The notes under the pieces are model-generated. The model saw only the letters and a program-made list of their open reading frames with translations, was not told the origin of the DNA and searched no databases. Below, piece after piece: positions 16,185 to 23,679 of a stretch of DNA of 64,000 nt. Origin of the DNA: CAWANP01 sp963783445. GTDB taxonomy: Bacteria > Chloroflexota > Anaerolineae > JAAYZQ01. The stretch is taken from the NCBI GenBank assembly GCA_963783445.1, contig CAWANP010000002.1, positions 62,001-126,000 of the forward strand, given 5' to 3'. The stretch's first letter is position 1, and each line of letters begins with the position of its first letter. The position numbers and the translations under genes are program-made.

Positions 16185-17101
16185 TGCGGATTGAGGTAAT
16201 GCCTCCACGTCTGGGCCAAGCCCTGATGCAAGCTGACCTCTGCCTGCCAGTTCAGGTCGCGCCTGGCTTTGTCACAGTTCAGATAGGAATGGCGTGCATC
16301 GCCCGGCCGGCGAGGCCCGTGTTGTGGGTTCACTGAACGGCCACTAACCTCCAGCAGCGTGCCGTAGAGCGTGTTGATGCTGGTACCAACTCCGGTTCCG
16401 ATGTTGTAAGCTTGGCCTTCTCCAGCTTCCAGGGCAAGTACGTTGGCGCGAGCGCAGTCTCCCACGTAGCAAAAGTCCCGCGTTTGCTCGCCATCCCAGT
16501 GGATCGTGGGTGTCACGCCGTCAAGGAGGTTTTGGCAAAAGATGGCGACCACGCCAGCCTCGCCAAAGGGGTCCTGGCGCGGTCCATAGACGTTGGCATA
16601 GCGGAGGCTTGTCCATTGAAGGCCGTGCTCGAGTCCATAGACCTGTACATAGCGTTCTCCAGTGTGCTTGCTCAGGGCGTAGGGGGAGACTGGGTTGGCC
16701 GGGTGTTCCTCATTCTCTGGCAGGTACTCGGGGTCACCGTACATGGCCCCACCTGAGGAGATATAGATGAACTTACGGATTTGCGCCTGGCGAGCTGCCT
16801 CCAAAAGGTTGACCGTACCAAGTATGTTCTGGGTGGCATCAAAGATAGGGCGGCGGACCGAAACCGATACGCTAGCGTTGGCCGCGTGGTGGTTGACGAT
16901 GTCCGGCCGCCTGCTCAGAAAAAGGTCAGCCAGCCCAGGATCGTTGACGCTCATTTCTACAAGCTCGGCGGCTGGATTGATGCGTTCGCACTTGCCGGTG
17001 CTGAGATCATCCACCACAGTTACCTGGTGACCGGCTTTGATATAGACATCGACAACATGGGAGCCGATAAAGCCGGCTCCGCCTGTGACAACAATTCTCA
17101 T
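16181..17101 (-). CDS. NAD-dependent sugar-nucleotide epimerase/dehydratase (GalE-like)
   Basis: This 306-residue extended SDR starts MRIVVTGGAGFIGSHV with the standard glycine motif, then VVDDLSTG. The active site is canonical: YISSGGAMYG supplies Ser, and SPYALSKHTGE gives Tyr-x3-Lys. RYANVYGPRQDP and DFCYVGDCARAN are family landmarks. The likely substrate is UDP-glucose or another nucleotide sugar, as a cell-envelope step. The start at 17101 follows GGAG; the longer frame upstream would overlap the lexA promoter. It is first in the minus-strand run and is transcribed divergently from lexA. Confidence 0.9.
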   Translation of the reverse strand: MRIVVTGGAGFIGSHVVDVYIKAGHQVTVVDDLSTGKCERINPAAELVEMSVNDPGLADLFLSRRPDIVNHHAANASVSVSVRRPIFDATQNILGTVNLLEAARQAQIRKFIYISSGGAMYGDPEYLPENEEHPANPVSPYALSKHTGERYVQVYGLEHGLQWTSLRYANVYGPRQDPFGEAGVVAIFCQNLLDGVTPTIHWDGEQTRDFCYVGDCARANVLALEAGEGQAYNIGTGVGTSINTLYGTLLEVSGRSVNPQHGPRRPGDARHSYLNCDKARRDLNWQAEVSLHQGLAQTWRHYLNPQ

Positions 17102-17217
17102 TGGTCTATCTCCACCTGGATTCTGTCTGCTGCTATTGTAGCACGGCTGGGGCAAAGGCTCAAGTTTGGCTGGCGGACGAATGCGCAGATTATCGTGAAC
17201 CACATCAACTTTCGGAC

Positions 17218-17246
17218 TTGACAACGAACGAATGTTCTGGTACAAT
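17218..17246 (+). promoter_or_regulatory. lexA (first copy) promoter with an embedded LexA box
   Basis: TTGACA at 17218-17223 and TACAAT at 17241-17246 are 17 bases apart. GAACGAATGTTC at 17226-17237 fits the GAAC-N4-GTTC LexA box and sits between the -35 and -10 elements, so bound LexA would block polymerase. This indicates self-repression. Confidence 0.85.
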
Positions 17247-17385
17247 GGTCCCGAACAAATGAGCTAGTTGCGCCGTCAAACTGTGGTGCCGACCGGGAAT
17301 CTCGTCGATATTCCGTGCAACTGCATTGGGACCTGGAACCCAAGCAGTGACGGCACCGGTCCGACAGATGAAAGGAGACCGAAAC

Positions 17386-18030
17386 ATGGCCAAGGAACTA
17401 TCCGACCGTCAGAAACGCATGCTGGAGTTCATCCGAGAGTTTATCTTTGAGAACCGGTTTCCGCCCAGCATTCGCCAGATTGGGGAGGTGGTGGGAATCT
17501 CGTCGACCTCGGTAGTCAAGTACAACCTGGATGCCCTGGAGCGCAAAGGCTATATCGAGCGCGATCGTGATATCTCGCGCGGGATCCGCCTGGTCGAAGA
17601 CCTGGCTGCTCGAATGGCTGAAGTGATCCACGTACCGATGCTGGGGCGCATCGCCGCAGGCTCGCCCATACCAGTGCCAGACTCAGATTTCTCTCCCTTT
17701 GGCTATGATACCAGCGTCGAGTTGACCCGGGATATCGTGAAGGATGCAAACAATACCTATGCCCTGGAGGTTCAGGGCAACTCGATGATCGATGCTCTCA
17801 TCAATGATGGCGATATCGTGCTGATGCGACATCAGGAGAGGGTAGAAAACGGTGAACTCGCCGCTGTCTGGGTGCGCAGCCAGGAAGAAACAACTCTGAA
17901 GCGTTTCTACCTGGAGGGTGACAAGGTCCGGCTCCAGCCGGCCAATCCAACGATGCAGGCCATGTTCTACCCGGCCCACGACGTCGAGATCATGGGCAAA
18001 GTTCTGTGCGTCATCCGGCAGCTGAATTGA
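17386..18030 (+). CDS. lexA: LexA repressor, first copy
   Basis: A 214-residue SOS repressor. The winged helix domain (1-70) contains PPSIRQIGEVVGISSTSVVKY. The S24 peptidase domain has the self-cleavage site Ala91-Gly92 (GRIAAGSP), nucleophile Ser133 (VQGNSMIDA) and general base Lys172 (TTLKRFYLEG). RecA filaments stimulate self-cleavage in this family, which lifts repression. The start at 17386 has AAGGAGA upstream. The promoter carries one LexA box. A second lexA-like gene lies 216 bases downstream, an unusual pairing. A hairpin at 18062-18080 may end the transcript. Confidence 0.93.
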   Translation: MAKELSDRQKRMLEFIREFIFENRFPPSIRQIGEVVGISSTSVVKYNLDALERKGYIERDRDISRGIRLVEDLAARMAEVIHVPMLGRIAAGSPIPVPDSDFSPFGYDTSVELTRDIVKDANNTYALEVQGNSMIDALINDGDIVLMRHQERVENGELAAVWVRSQEETTLKRFYLEGDKVRLQPANPTMQAMFYPAHDVEIMGKVLCVIRQLN

Positions 18031-18061
18031 GCTGCTTATCCCTTTGATGGGTGATCTATGA

Positions 18062-18080
18062 CCCCTTCGACCTGAAGGGG
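18062..18080 (+). terminator. Hairpin after the first lexA
   Basis: CCCCTTC and GAAGGGG pair around GACCT, 30 bases after the stop. No T-run follows, so the call is tentative. Confidence 0.35.
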
Positions 18081-18173
18081 AAAGAGGAGGCTGGTGCCTG
18101 ACCACGTCGAGTGACAGGACGCCTCGACCCTAGAACATAAGGTTAAAATCTTCGGACTTGGTCCGGTTGTGAC

Positions 18174-18215
18174 TTGACTTAGAACGCATGTTCTGATACA
18201 ATAGAACATGCGTTC
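18174..18215 (+). promoter_or_regulatory. Promoter of second lexA with two LexA boxes
   Basis: TTGACT at 18174-18179 and TACAAT at 18197-18202 are 17 bases apart. Box 1, GAACGCATGTTC (18182-18193), lies in the spacer. Box 2, GAACATGCGTTC (18204-18215), begins just after the -10 hexamer. With one flanking base on each side, the boxes are exact reverse complements of each other, 22 bases centre to centre, or two helical turns. Tight cooperative repression is likely. Confidence 0.88.
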
Positions 18216-18245
18216 TGCTATTCTGGAAAGGAGAGGGCATAGAGA

Positions 18246-18851
18246 ATGGGCAAGCAGCGAAAGAGCCTCCATGTTCTGGAGTTTGTGAGATCCTATGTGA
18301 GCGAGAATTATTATCCGCCGACCTTCGATGAGATAAAGGTAGCCACCGGGCTCAGCAGCAAATCTCACGTTGACTACTACCTTCGGGCCCTGGAGGAAGG
18401 TGGATTCATTGAGCGCAGGCCTCATACCCCGCGCGGCCTGAGGCTTCTTGGGTCTGCTGCAGATGCGTTCGAGGTCAAGGTGGAGGGCGCCATAGCCGCG
18501 GGACAGCCGCTTGAAGTGGCTGATGGACCGGGTCAGGGACTTGAGATCACCTCTGAACTCGCGGATCCTCGCAAAGACCTCTACGCCCTCCAGGTCCAGG
18601 GCGAATCCATGGTAGATGACTTGGTAGCCGATGGTGATCTGCTCATCGTGGAGCGGCAGCAAGAGGCCACTCGCGGCCAGATGGCCGTCGTGCACTTGAA
18701 GGATCGGAACGAAGCTACGTTGAAACGGGTGTATCCGGAAGGGGAGCGGGTGCGATTGCAGCCTGCCCATCCCTCCATGTCGCCAATCTATGCGGATGCC
18801 AAAGACGTTCGCGTGCAGGGCCGGGTGGTTGCTGTCATCCGCCAACTGTAG
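18246..18851 (+). CDS. LexA-like repressor, second copy
   Basis: The 201-residue protein has the same two-domain plan as LexA. The DNA-binding part (1-68) reads PPTFDEIKVATGLSSKSHVDYY, quite different in its recognition helix from the first copy. The peptidase part retains Ala85-Gly86 (GAIAAGQP), Ser121 (VQGESMVDD) and Lys160 (EATLKRVY), so self-cleavage should work. The gene heads a run with the cysteine-rich protein (15-base gap) and the FtsK-like ATPase (20-base gap), driven by a promoter with two LexA boxes. It may bind the same boxes as the first LexA or a distinct set; the sequence cannot decide. Confidence 0.9.
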   Translation: MGKQRKSLHVLEFVRSYVSENYYPPTFDEIKVATGLSSKSHVDYYLRALEEGGFIERRPHTPRGLRLLGSAADAFEVKVEGAIAAGQPLEVADGPGQGLEITSELADPRKDLYALQVQGESMVDDLVADGDLLIVERQQEATRGQMAVVHLKDRNEATLKRVYPEGERVRLQPAHPSMSPIYADAKDVRVQGRVVAVIRQL

Positions 18852-18866
18852 CCTGGGAGAGTTACG

Positions 18867-19331
18867 ATGATTCGGAAGTTGTCGGCTGTACGCAAATCCG
18901 AGCAGTGGGTCCCCGGTACGAGTCCCTGTGACCATCGCACGGTGTCCAAGGACGGCCGCATCGTCTGCGCCAAGATCGTGGCGGGAGACAATGCCGTGTC
19001 CCCCGAGATCTGCTACTCGTGCCCAGTTCGGGCTGTCAATTGTAGGCACCTCAGCTTCTCCCTGGAGCAGACCTCGCCCAGTCCCATTGTCGTGCGGTTC
19101 AATGGACGCACTGAGGTATGGGATGACGATGCGCCGGAGATCTTGTTCGAACAGGCCGCCTGTGCAGCTCAAGTGATTCCCATACATGGCCCCCGGTCGT
19201 GTGCAGGATGTGCGCTGCGCCAGCCAGTCGATGCCGCCGCTGCAAAGCCAGCCCCACGGAGGCGCCAGGCAGCAGCGGCAGGCAAGGTGGTACGATTCCC
19301 AGGTCGTCGTGCAGTGGCGGCCACAGGATAG
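18867..19331 (+). CDS. Cysteine-rich protein of unknown function in the SOS run
   Basis: I do not recognise a named family. The 154 residues include Cys21, His23, Cys34, Cys49-x2-Cys52, Cys59 and His61, a spacing that would suit one zinc site or an iron-sulfur cluster, followed by LSFSLEQTSPSPIVVRFNG. Further Cys residues come in PRSCAGCALRQ, then a basic Ala/Arg-rich tail (AKPAPRRRQ and FPGRRAV) that could touch nucleic acid. ATG 18867 follows GGGAGAG by 5 bases. Its place between a LexA-like repressor and a DNA translocase suggests a DNA-damage role; this is inference. Confidence 0.7.
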   Translation: MIRKLSAVRKSEQWVPGTSPCDHRTVSKDGRIVCAKIVAGDNAVSPEICYSCPVRAVNCRHLSFSLEQTSPSPIVVRFNGRTEVWDDDAPEILFEQAACAAQVIPIHGPRSCAGCALRQPVDAAAAKPAPRRRQAAAAGKVVRFPGRRAVAATG

Positions 19332-19351
19332 ACCAGGAGGGAGACGCGCTG

Positions 19352-20431
19352 ATGAAAAAAGAGATGCACTTCCAGGCGGACCGCATCGAACTGGTGCTGG
19401 CCAGCCACAAGGTTTCGGCACGGGTGACCGGAGGCAAGGCCACGCCGAGGATGGTGCGCTACGACCTGAGTACCCCTCTCGGGGTCAGGGTAAGGCAGGT
19501 AGCCAGCTTGGCCGAGGAACTGGCTCTCAGCCTGGGGGCGCCTTCCTGCAGAGTGTACCGCGAAGACGGTCGTGTGCAAGTAGAGGTACCTCGCAGCGAC
19601 GGGCAGGTGGTGAGGTTGTGGGATGTATGCAGCCGGCTGGCAGCACACAGGTCCGGGGCGGGAAGACCCAATACCGTGCCCCCGGTGACGGCAGTGTTGG
19701 GGCTAGATGGAAATGGGATACCCTTGCTGCTCTGCCTTCCCAGTCCCAACGTCGCCCACGTATTGCTGGCGGGTACCACAGGCTCGGGCAAGACAGCGCT
19801 GGCGCGGGCGATGGTCGCCTCGCTGGCGGAATTCAACAGCCAGCGTCAGCTACAGTTTGTACTGGTGGATCCCAAGGGAAGGGGGCTGATGCCTTTTTCG
19901 GGACTGCCGCACCTGGTGGAACCAGTTGTGACTCGGGTAGACGGGGCGGTGGCCGTGCTGGACCGCCTGGTGGCGGAGATGGAGCAGCGGGACCTGGAAG
20001 GACGCTCGGAGCCGAGGATAGTGATCGTTCTGGACGAGCTGGCGGACCTGATTCAGGTAGGCGGCCGGGCAGTGGAGGGTGCGGTTACACGGCTCACGCA
20101 GCGTGGCCGCGAGGCTGGATTGCATGTGGTAGCCTGTACCCAAAAGCCAGCAGCGTCGGTCATTGGCAGCCTGGTCAAGAGCAACTTTCCAGTGCGCTTG
20201 GTAGGCAGCGTGGCGAGCCCTGAGGATGCCAAGGTAGCGACTGGTCTGGCAGGGACAGGGGCGGAGCGGCTGATGGGCCAGGGGGATTTTGTGGTAGTGG
20301 CCAAGGGACAGGTGACTCGGATGCAGGCAGCCTATATCGATGAGCGGCAGGTGCGAGAACTGGTGGCAAAGCTCGAGAAAGGTCCGCAATCGCTTCTGAA
20401 TGCGGGTCCGAAACCAGGGGAGACGCTGTAA
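19352..20431 (+). CDS. FtsK/SpoIIIE-family DNA translocase, motor only
   Basis: A 359-residue ATPase with Walker A GTTGSGKT (141-148), LVDPKGRGL, and Walker B VIVLDE (224-229) followed by LADL. TRLTQRGREAGLHVVACTQKP and the MGQGDFV stretch are further FtsK motor landmarks. There are no N-terminal membrane helices and no obvious C-terminal gamma domain, so it is much shorter than cell-division FtsK (700-1300 residues) and should be soluble. Such short motors occur in conjugative and phage elements and as stand-alone chromosomal genes. It starts at ATG 19352 after GGAGG and belongs to the LexA-controlled run, so it is probably induced by DNA damage. Confidence 0.85.
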   Translation: MKKEMHFQADRIELVLASHKVSARVTGGKATPRMVRYDLSTPLGVRVRQVASLAEELALSLGAPSCRVYREDGRVQVEVPRSDGQVVRLWDVCSRLAAHRSGAGRPNTVPPVTAVLGLDGNGIPLLLCLPSPNVAHVLLAGTTGSGKTALARAMVASLAEFNSQRQLQFVLVDPKGRGLMPFSGLPHLVEPVVTRVDGAVAVLDRLVAEMEQRDLEGRSEPRIVIVLDELADLIQVGGRAVEGAVTRLTQRGREAGLHVVACTQKPAASVIGSLVKSNFPVRLVGSVASPEDAKVATGLAGTGAERLMGQGDFVVVAKGQVTRMQAAYIDERQVRELVAKLEKGPQSLLNAGPKPGETL

Positions 20432-20514
20432 TTGCCGGCGGCAACGGGAACAGATGGCGTGCGCCGGCGTGCCCAGAGATTGAGTGAACACCTGAGACGG
20501 TTCAAATAGCAAAG

Positions 20515-20784
20515 ATGGAGGGATACAAGGTGACGGACTTGAGTTTTTGCAGCAGCAGAGCAGGCAGGCTGGGGGAAGAGCGCAGACTGTTTTGGGCCGC
20601 GAAAAGGTGTGGCCCCTTGCGCGGAGAAGCGAGGGCAGATGGCTACAATCAAGCCTCCGCTGATGCGATGCGGTCGGAGACTGTGGCTTTTGGGGCAGCC
20701 CTCCCCAGTGCTGGGAATGGGCATGAGATACAGCCTCTGAGTTCGAGGTACGTGCGTGCAGCGGACGGTCAGAGGTTGAGGTGA
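20515..20784 (+). CDS. Possible small protein of unknown function
   Basis: This frame gives 89 residues with no recognised domain, six bases before the next gene and on the same strand. Composition is mildly basic, with two Cys. There is no clear ribosome binding site. It may be a real lineage-specific gene or a chance frame. Confidence 0.3.
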   Translation: MEGYKVTDLSFCSSRAGRLGEERRLFWAAKRCGPLRGEARADGYNQASADAMRSETVAFGAALPSAGNGHEIQPLSSRYVRAADGQRLR

Positions 20785-20790
20785 TAGGCA

Positions 20791-21213
20791 ATGGATTGGG
20801 ATGAACGTGTGACAGACTCGGATGGGTTTGGTAGGGGCGCTAGGCAGGTTGCCGCTGTACTGGGCACTGTATTTGCCGTGACGCTGACCGTGGTTGTCGG
20901 TAAGCAGATGAGTTCTGAAGCGATTTCGGTGGTTGTTGGCGTCGTGTGTGGTGTGGTGGCGGGTATCCCCACCTCTATGCTCCTGCTTGTGGTGCTGACG
21001 CGAAGGGAGCAAAAGCAGGTGGATGAGGTGGAGCGGGTGAGGCAGGGCGACTATCCGCCGGTGGTGGTCGTGCAAGGGAGTGGCGGAACTCATGGACTTC
21101 CGCAGGGATCACAGGCGGGGTATTGGCCAGCACCGATGCCGGGACCCTCGGTGGATCGCCAGTTTCAGGTGGTGGGAGGCGATGATCTGCTGCTTGACGA
21201 AAGAAGGTACTAG
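20791..21213 (+). CDS. Small membrane protein with two helices, unknown function
   Basis: The 140 residues have two hydrophobic segments, about 19-38 (VAAVLGTVFAVTLTVVVG) and 44-70 (ISVVVGVVCGVVAGIPTSMLLLVVL), split by KQMSSEA. A charged stretch (TRREQKQVDEVERVRQ) follows, then a Pro/Gly-rich tail that ends in acidic residues (GGDDLLLDERRY). I know no name for it. Its position after the FtsK-like ATPase suggests it may be a membrane partner, which would give the soluble motor an anchor; this is inference. Confidence 0.65.
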   Translation: MDWDERVTDSDGFGRGARQVAAVLGTVFAVTLTVVVGKQMSSEAISVVVGVVCGVVAGIPTSMLLLVVLTRREQKQVDEVERVRQGDYPPVVVVQGSGGTHGLPQGSQAGYWPAPMPGPSVDRQFQVVGGDDLLLDERRY

Positions 21214-21251
21214 GCTCGCTGGCGTAGCTCAACCAGCGAGATTGGGGGTGA

Positions 21252-21554
21252 ATGATGTCTTGGAAGCTCTACGAGGAATCCGTTGAGATGCAGGGACTGC
21301 GGCACCAGTTCTTGCCGCGACTATTTCGTTGGCGTGGCTGTTACCATGATGTGGACAGTGTAGATCGCTGCTGGACTGTATCGCGGCGGCGCAGGGGAGG
21401 CCGTCTCCAACGTCGCTATTTCCAGGTACAGTGTGGAGAGGGGGTCTTTGAACTGTACCAGGATCTTGTTGCTGGTACGTGGCACCTGCGGCGCGCTAGA
21501 CTAGCGCAGGCGCGGATCTTGAGGGTGCAGCGCTATGCCCCGGCATGGCGGTAG
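21252..21554 (+). CDS. DUF6504-like small protein
   Basis: The 100-residue basic protein has a pattern like DUF6504 proteins: FRWRG, a Trp-bearing middle, RRYFQVQ and FELYQD followed by WHLRRA. Families of this kind are often coded near translesion polymerase and SOS genes, which fits the LexA cassette here. The function is not known. ATG at 21252 follows GGGGGTGA; a second ATG is one codon downstream. A second protein of this pattern is coded at 42712-42981. Confidence 0.6.
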   Translation: MMSWKLYEESVEMQGLRHQFLPRLFRWRGCYHDVDSVDRCWTVSRRRRGGRLQRRYFQVQCGEGVFELYQDLVAGTWHLRRARLAQARILRVQRYAPAWR

Positions 21555-21581
21555 AAGAAGCTCGGGGACTGGAGGGCAGCC

Positions 21582-21872
21582 GTGAAGATGGAGACAGGAT
21601 TGCTGTGGTATGATGCTGACCCCCGGCGGGGGTTGGAGGACAAGGTCGAGCGGGGAGCGCAGCGCTACCTTGAGAAACATGGACGATGGCCGAATACCTG
21701 CTACGTTCATGCACTGGCTGTGCCTTCTCAGGTGGAGAAGGATCTCCATATGACGCGCAGTTCGGAGGGCAGGATCCGCCTGGTTTCGGCGCCCAATATC
21801 CTGCTGCATCACTATTGGTTGGGGGAGAGCGCGGGGAATGTGGAGCGTAAGACGAGGCAAGCTGCCAGCTAG
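21582..21872 (+). CDS. Small conserved-looking protein, unknown function
   Basis: The 96 residues begin METGLLWYDADPRRGLEDK after a Met-Lys, then RGAQRYLEKHGRWPNTCYVHA. The C-terminal part includes IRLVSAPNILLHHYWLGE. The high aromatic and His content and good composition argue for a real gene. I do not recognise a domain. It ends the plus-strand SOS run, 10 bases before the convergent holA stop. Confidence 0.6.
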   Translation: MKMETGLLWYDADPRRGLEDKVERGAQRYLEKHGRWPNTCYVHALAVPSQVEKDLHMTRSSEGRIRLVSAPNILLHHYWLGESAGNVERKTRQAAS

Positions 21873-21882
21873 CTTGTCTTGA

Positions 21883-22917
21883 TTAGGAGCGGCTGCTCGA
21901 TAGGTCTACGACGAGCAGGTCAAGAGCCAGGACGTCCTCGGTCTTCCCTGTCTTGATGGACCAGTCGGCTTCAACCAGACGTCTGTGTGCTTCTTGCAGT
22001 TGTGCCTTGTCAAAATTCCGGACTTGCGCCAGCACCTTTTTCGTCACGAAGGGATGGAGCTTGAGCCGGGTCGCAATCTCTCTCTCAGCAAGGCCCTGAC
22101 CCTGCAACTCGCTGATCTGCATCAGGATCCGTACCTGGCGGGCTATCATGGACAGCAGGTAGAGGGGGGCCGCCAAATCATCCAGCATGAGGTGGAGCAG
22201 GCGCAGCGCACGGTCGGTCTGGCAAAGACCTATCGAATCCACAAGATCAAAGATATTGGCCTCGCGAGCGCGGCTAACCAGGGTCTTGACATCAGTGGCA
22301 GTGATCTGCTGCCCGTCGGTATAGAGCAAGAGTTTTCCGATCTCCTGATCGAGGAGCCGGAGGTCGCGGCCCACCAGCGCGGCCAACATGACTACGGCCT
22401 CGTGGCTGATTTCCCCCTGCCTGTCCCTTGTCCGACGGCGGATCCAGTTGGGCAGGTCGCCATCCTTTGGGAGCGCAAAAGCCTTGACAAAGGCCCTTTT
22501 TTGCTCTCCCCCGGCTTTGGCCAGCTTTAGGATTGGGTTGCTGGCCGGCAGCACCCTGGCTTCCACAAAGATGAGACGCGTCGTTTTGGACAGGGTTGGT
22601 AGATAGTCGCCGAGTTCTGACAAGAACCTGCGCTTCCAGGCTGGCTCCTCATCTGAATCCTGCTTTCCTCCTTTCTTTGCCCGGCGGCTGGCTGCCAGCC
22701 GGCCCAAGAGTCCGTGGACAATCACGAGTCGCCGGTCAGCCATGAAGGGGATGGTGTCACAGGCATGGCGGAGTTCGCCGGGCGTAAGTTTGCGGCCATC
22801 CAGAATACTGGTATTGAGCTCGGCCATGGCCGGATCACGCTCGGCCAGCTTTTCCCGCAACTGGGTCACGGCCTCGGCCCGGCTGAATTCATCCTCACCG
22901 TGAAAGATATAGAACAC
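21883..22917 (-). CDS. holA: DNA polymerase III subunit delta
   Basis: This 344-residue clamp-loader subunit opens the sliding clamp. It starts FYIFHGEDEFSRAEAVTQL, has the SILDGRKLTPGELRHACDTIPFMADRRLVIVHG region, then an AAA+ fold without Walker motifs, and LVGRDLRLLDQEIGKLLLY followed by NIFDLVDSI and the helical C-terminal domain with LLSMIARQVRILMQI. Length and order match HolA. A Lys-rich insert lies near 80-95. It follows the DUF6391 gene by 3 bases. Confidence 0.93.
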   Translation of the reverse strand: MFYIFHGEDEFSRAEAVTQLREKLAERDPAMAELNTSILDGRKLTPGELRHACDTIPFMADRRLVIVHGLLGRLAASRRAKKGGKQDSDEEPAWKRRFLSELGDYLPTLSKTTRLIFVEARVLPASNPILKLAKAGGEQKRAFVKAFALPKDGDLPNWIRRRTRDRQGEISHEAVVMLAALVGRDLRLLDQEIGKLLLYTDGQQITATDVKTLVSRAREANIFDLVDSIGLCQTDRALRLLHLMLDDLAAPLYLLSMIARQVRILMQISELQGQGLAEREIATRLKLHPFVTKKVLAQVRNFDKAQLQEAHRRLVEADWSIKTGKTEDVLALDLLVVDLSSSRS

Positions 22918-22920
22918 CGG

Positions 22921-23445
22921 TCATCCCCGTCCTATCGTGATCTTGTGGGCGGTGATCTTTCCTCGTTCCTGTTGACTAATGCTGACGATGTACAGGCCAT
23001 CAATCTCTGGCGTGGTGGTGATGTGTTCCTGGATGCTATGAGCGACTGGCTGGGCCACGAGGGCGGCCAGGGTGGCTGCGGTAAGCGCGAGTGGAAGGCG
23101 GTCCAGTTTGCTGCGTGGGCGGCCCAAGGTCGCACCGAAGGCAGCGGCGCCGGCAAAGATGCCGGTGACGGCCAGATTGGTTCCACACCGCGGATGGACT
23201 GCCAGGTGGGCCTCGCCCTGCTGCAGACGGGCCAGGGCCTCGGCGACCGCGTCTGTAATCTCTTCGGTGCTCACAGAGCCAATGATGACAAAACCCTGGA
23301 ACGCGCTACGCCCTACCAAGCGCACGTACGGGTTGCGCTGGCTGAGCACATGCATGGTGGCATGCTCCAGCGCGTGGTTCTGACGAACGTTGTTGAGGAT
23401 ATCCAGCATGTGGGTTCCGGATCCTTTCGTCAAAGCTTGTGTCAC
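22921..23445 (-). CDS. DUF6391 family protein
   Basis: The protein has the family hallmark VRQNHALEHATMHVLSQRN and then GRSAFQGFVIIGSVSTEEI. A hydrophobic region, AVTGIFAGAAAFGATLG and LPLALTAATLAALVAQPVA, makes one or two membrane helices. The function is unknown. The start is uncertain: GTG at 23445 gives 174 residues, while ATG at 23409 gives 162 and begins nearer the conserved part. It precedes holA by 3 bases. Confidence 0.75.
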   Translation of the reverse strand: MTQALTKGSGTHMLDILNNVRQNHALEHATMHVLSQRNPYVRLVGRSAFQGFVIIGSVSTEEITDAVAEALARLQQGEAHLAVHPRCGTNLAVTGIFAGAAAFGATLGRPRSKLDRLPLALTAATLAALVAQPVAHSIQEHITTTPEIDGLYIVSISQQERGKITAHKITIGRG

Positions 23446-23620
23446 GATCGATAGACGGCAACCAGCAATCGTGGTGGTGACTCCAGCGCCCAGAAGCAGC
23501 GAGTGCGCGCAATGGATCAGGTGACTGCAGCTTCTCGATTATATCATAGGTCAAGACCTGGGGCAACCCGATCGTGCCAGGAATTATCCATAGCTGGAGG
23601 CCGTGGCATTTCGCCCAGGC

Positions 23621-23649
23621 TTGACGAAATGGACAATTGGGGGTAAGAT
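23621..23649 (+). promoter_or_regulatory. Sigma-70-type promoter before the amidase gene
   Basis: TTGACG at 23621-23626 and TAAGAT at 23644-23649 are 17 bases apart, about 30 bases upstream of the TTG start at 23680. Confidence 0.6.
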
Positions 23650-23679
23650 TGCCCCTGTATATTCTCAGGCGAGGGAGAC

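Noticed and set aside
18036..19421. 461-codon minus-strand frame across lexA2 and the Cys-rich gene
   Set aside because: The plus-strand genes have clear LexA residues, promoters and ribosome binding sites.
19186..20223. 345-codon frame overlapping the FtsK-like gene in another plus-strand frame
   Set aside because: It is Gly/Arg-rich without motifs; the FtsK frame has both Walker motifs.
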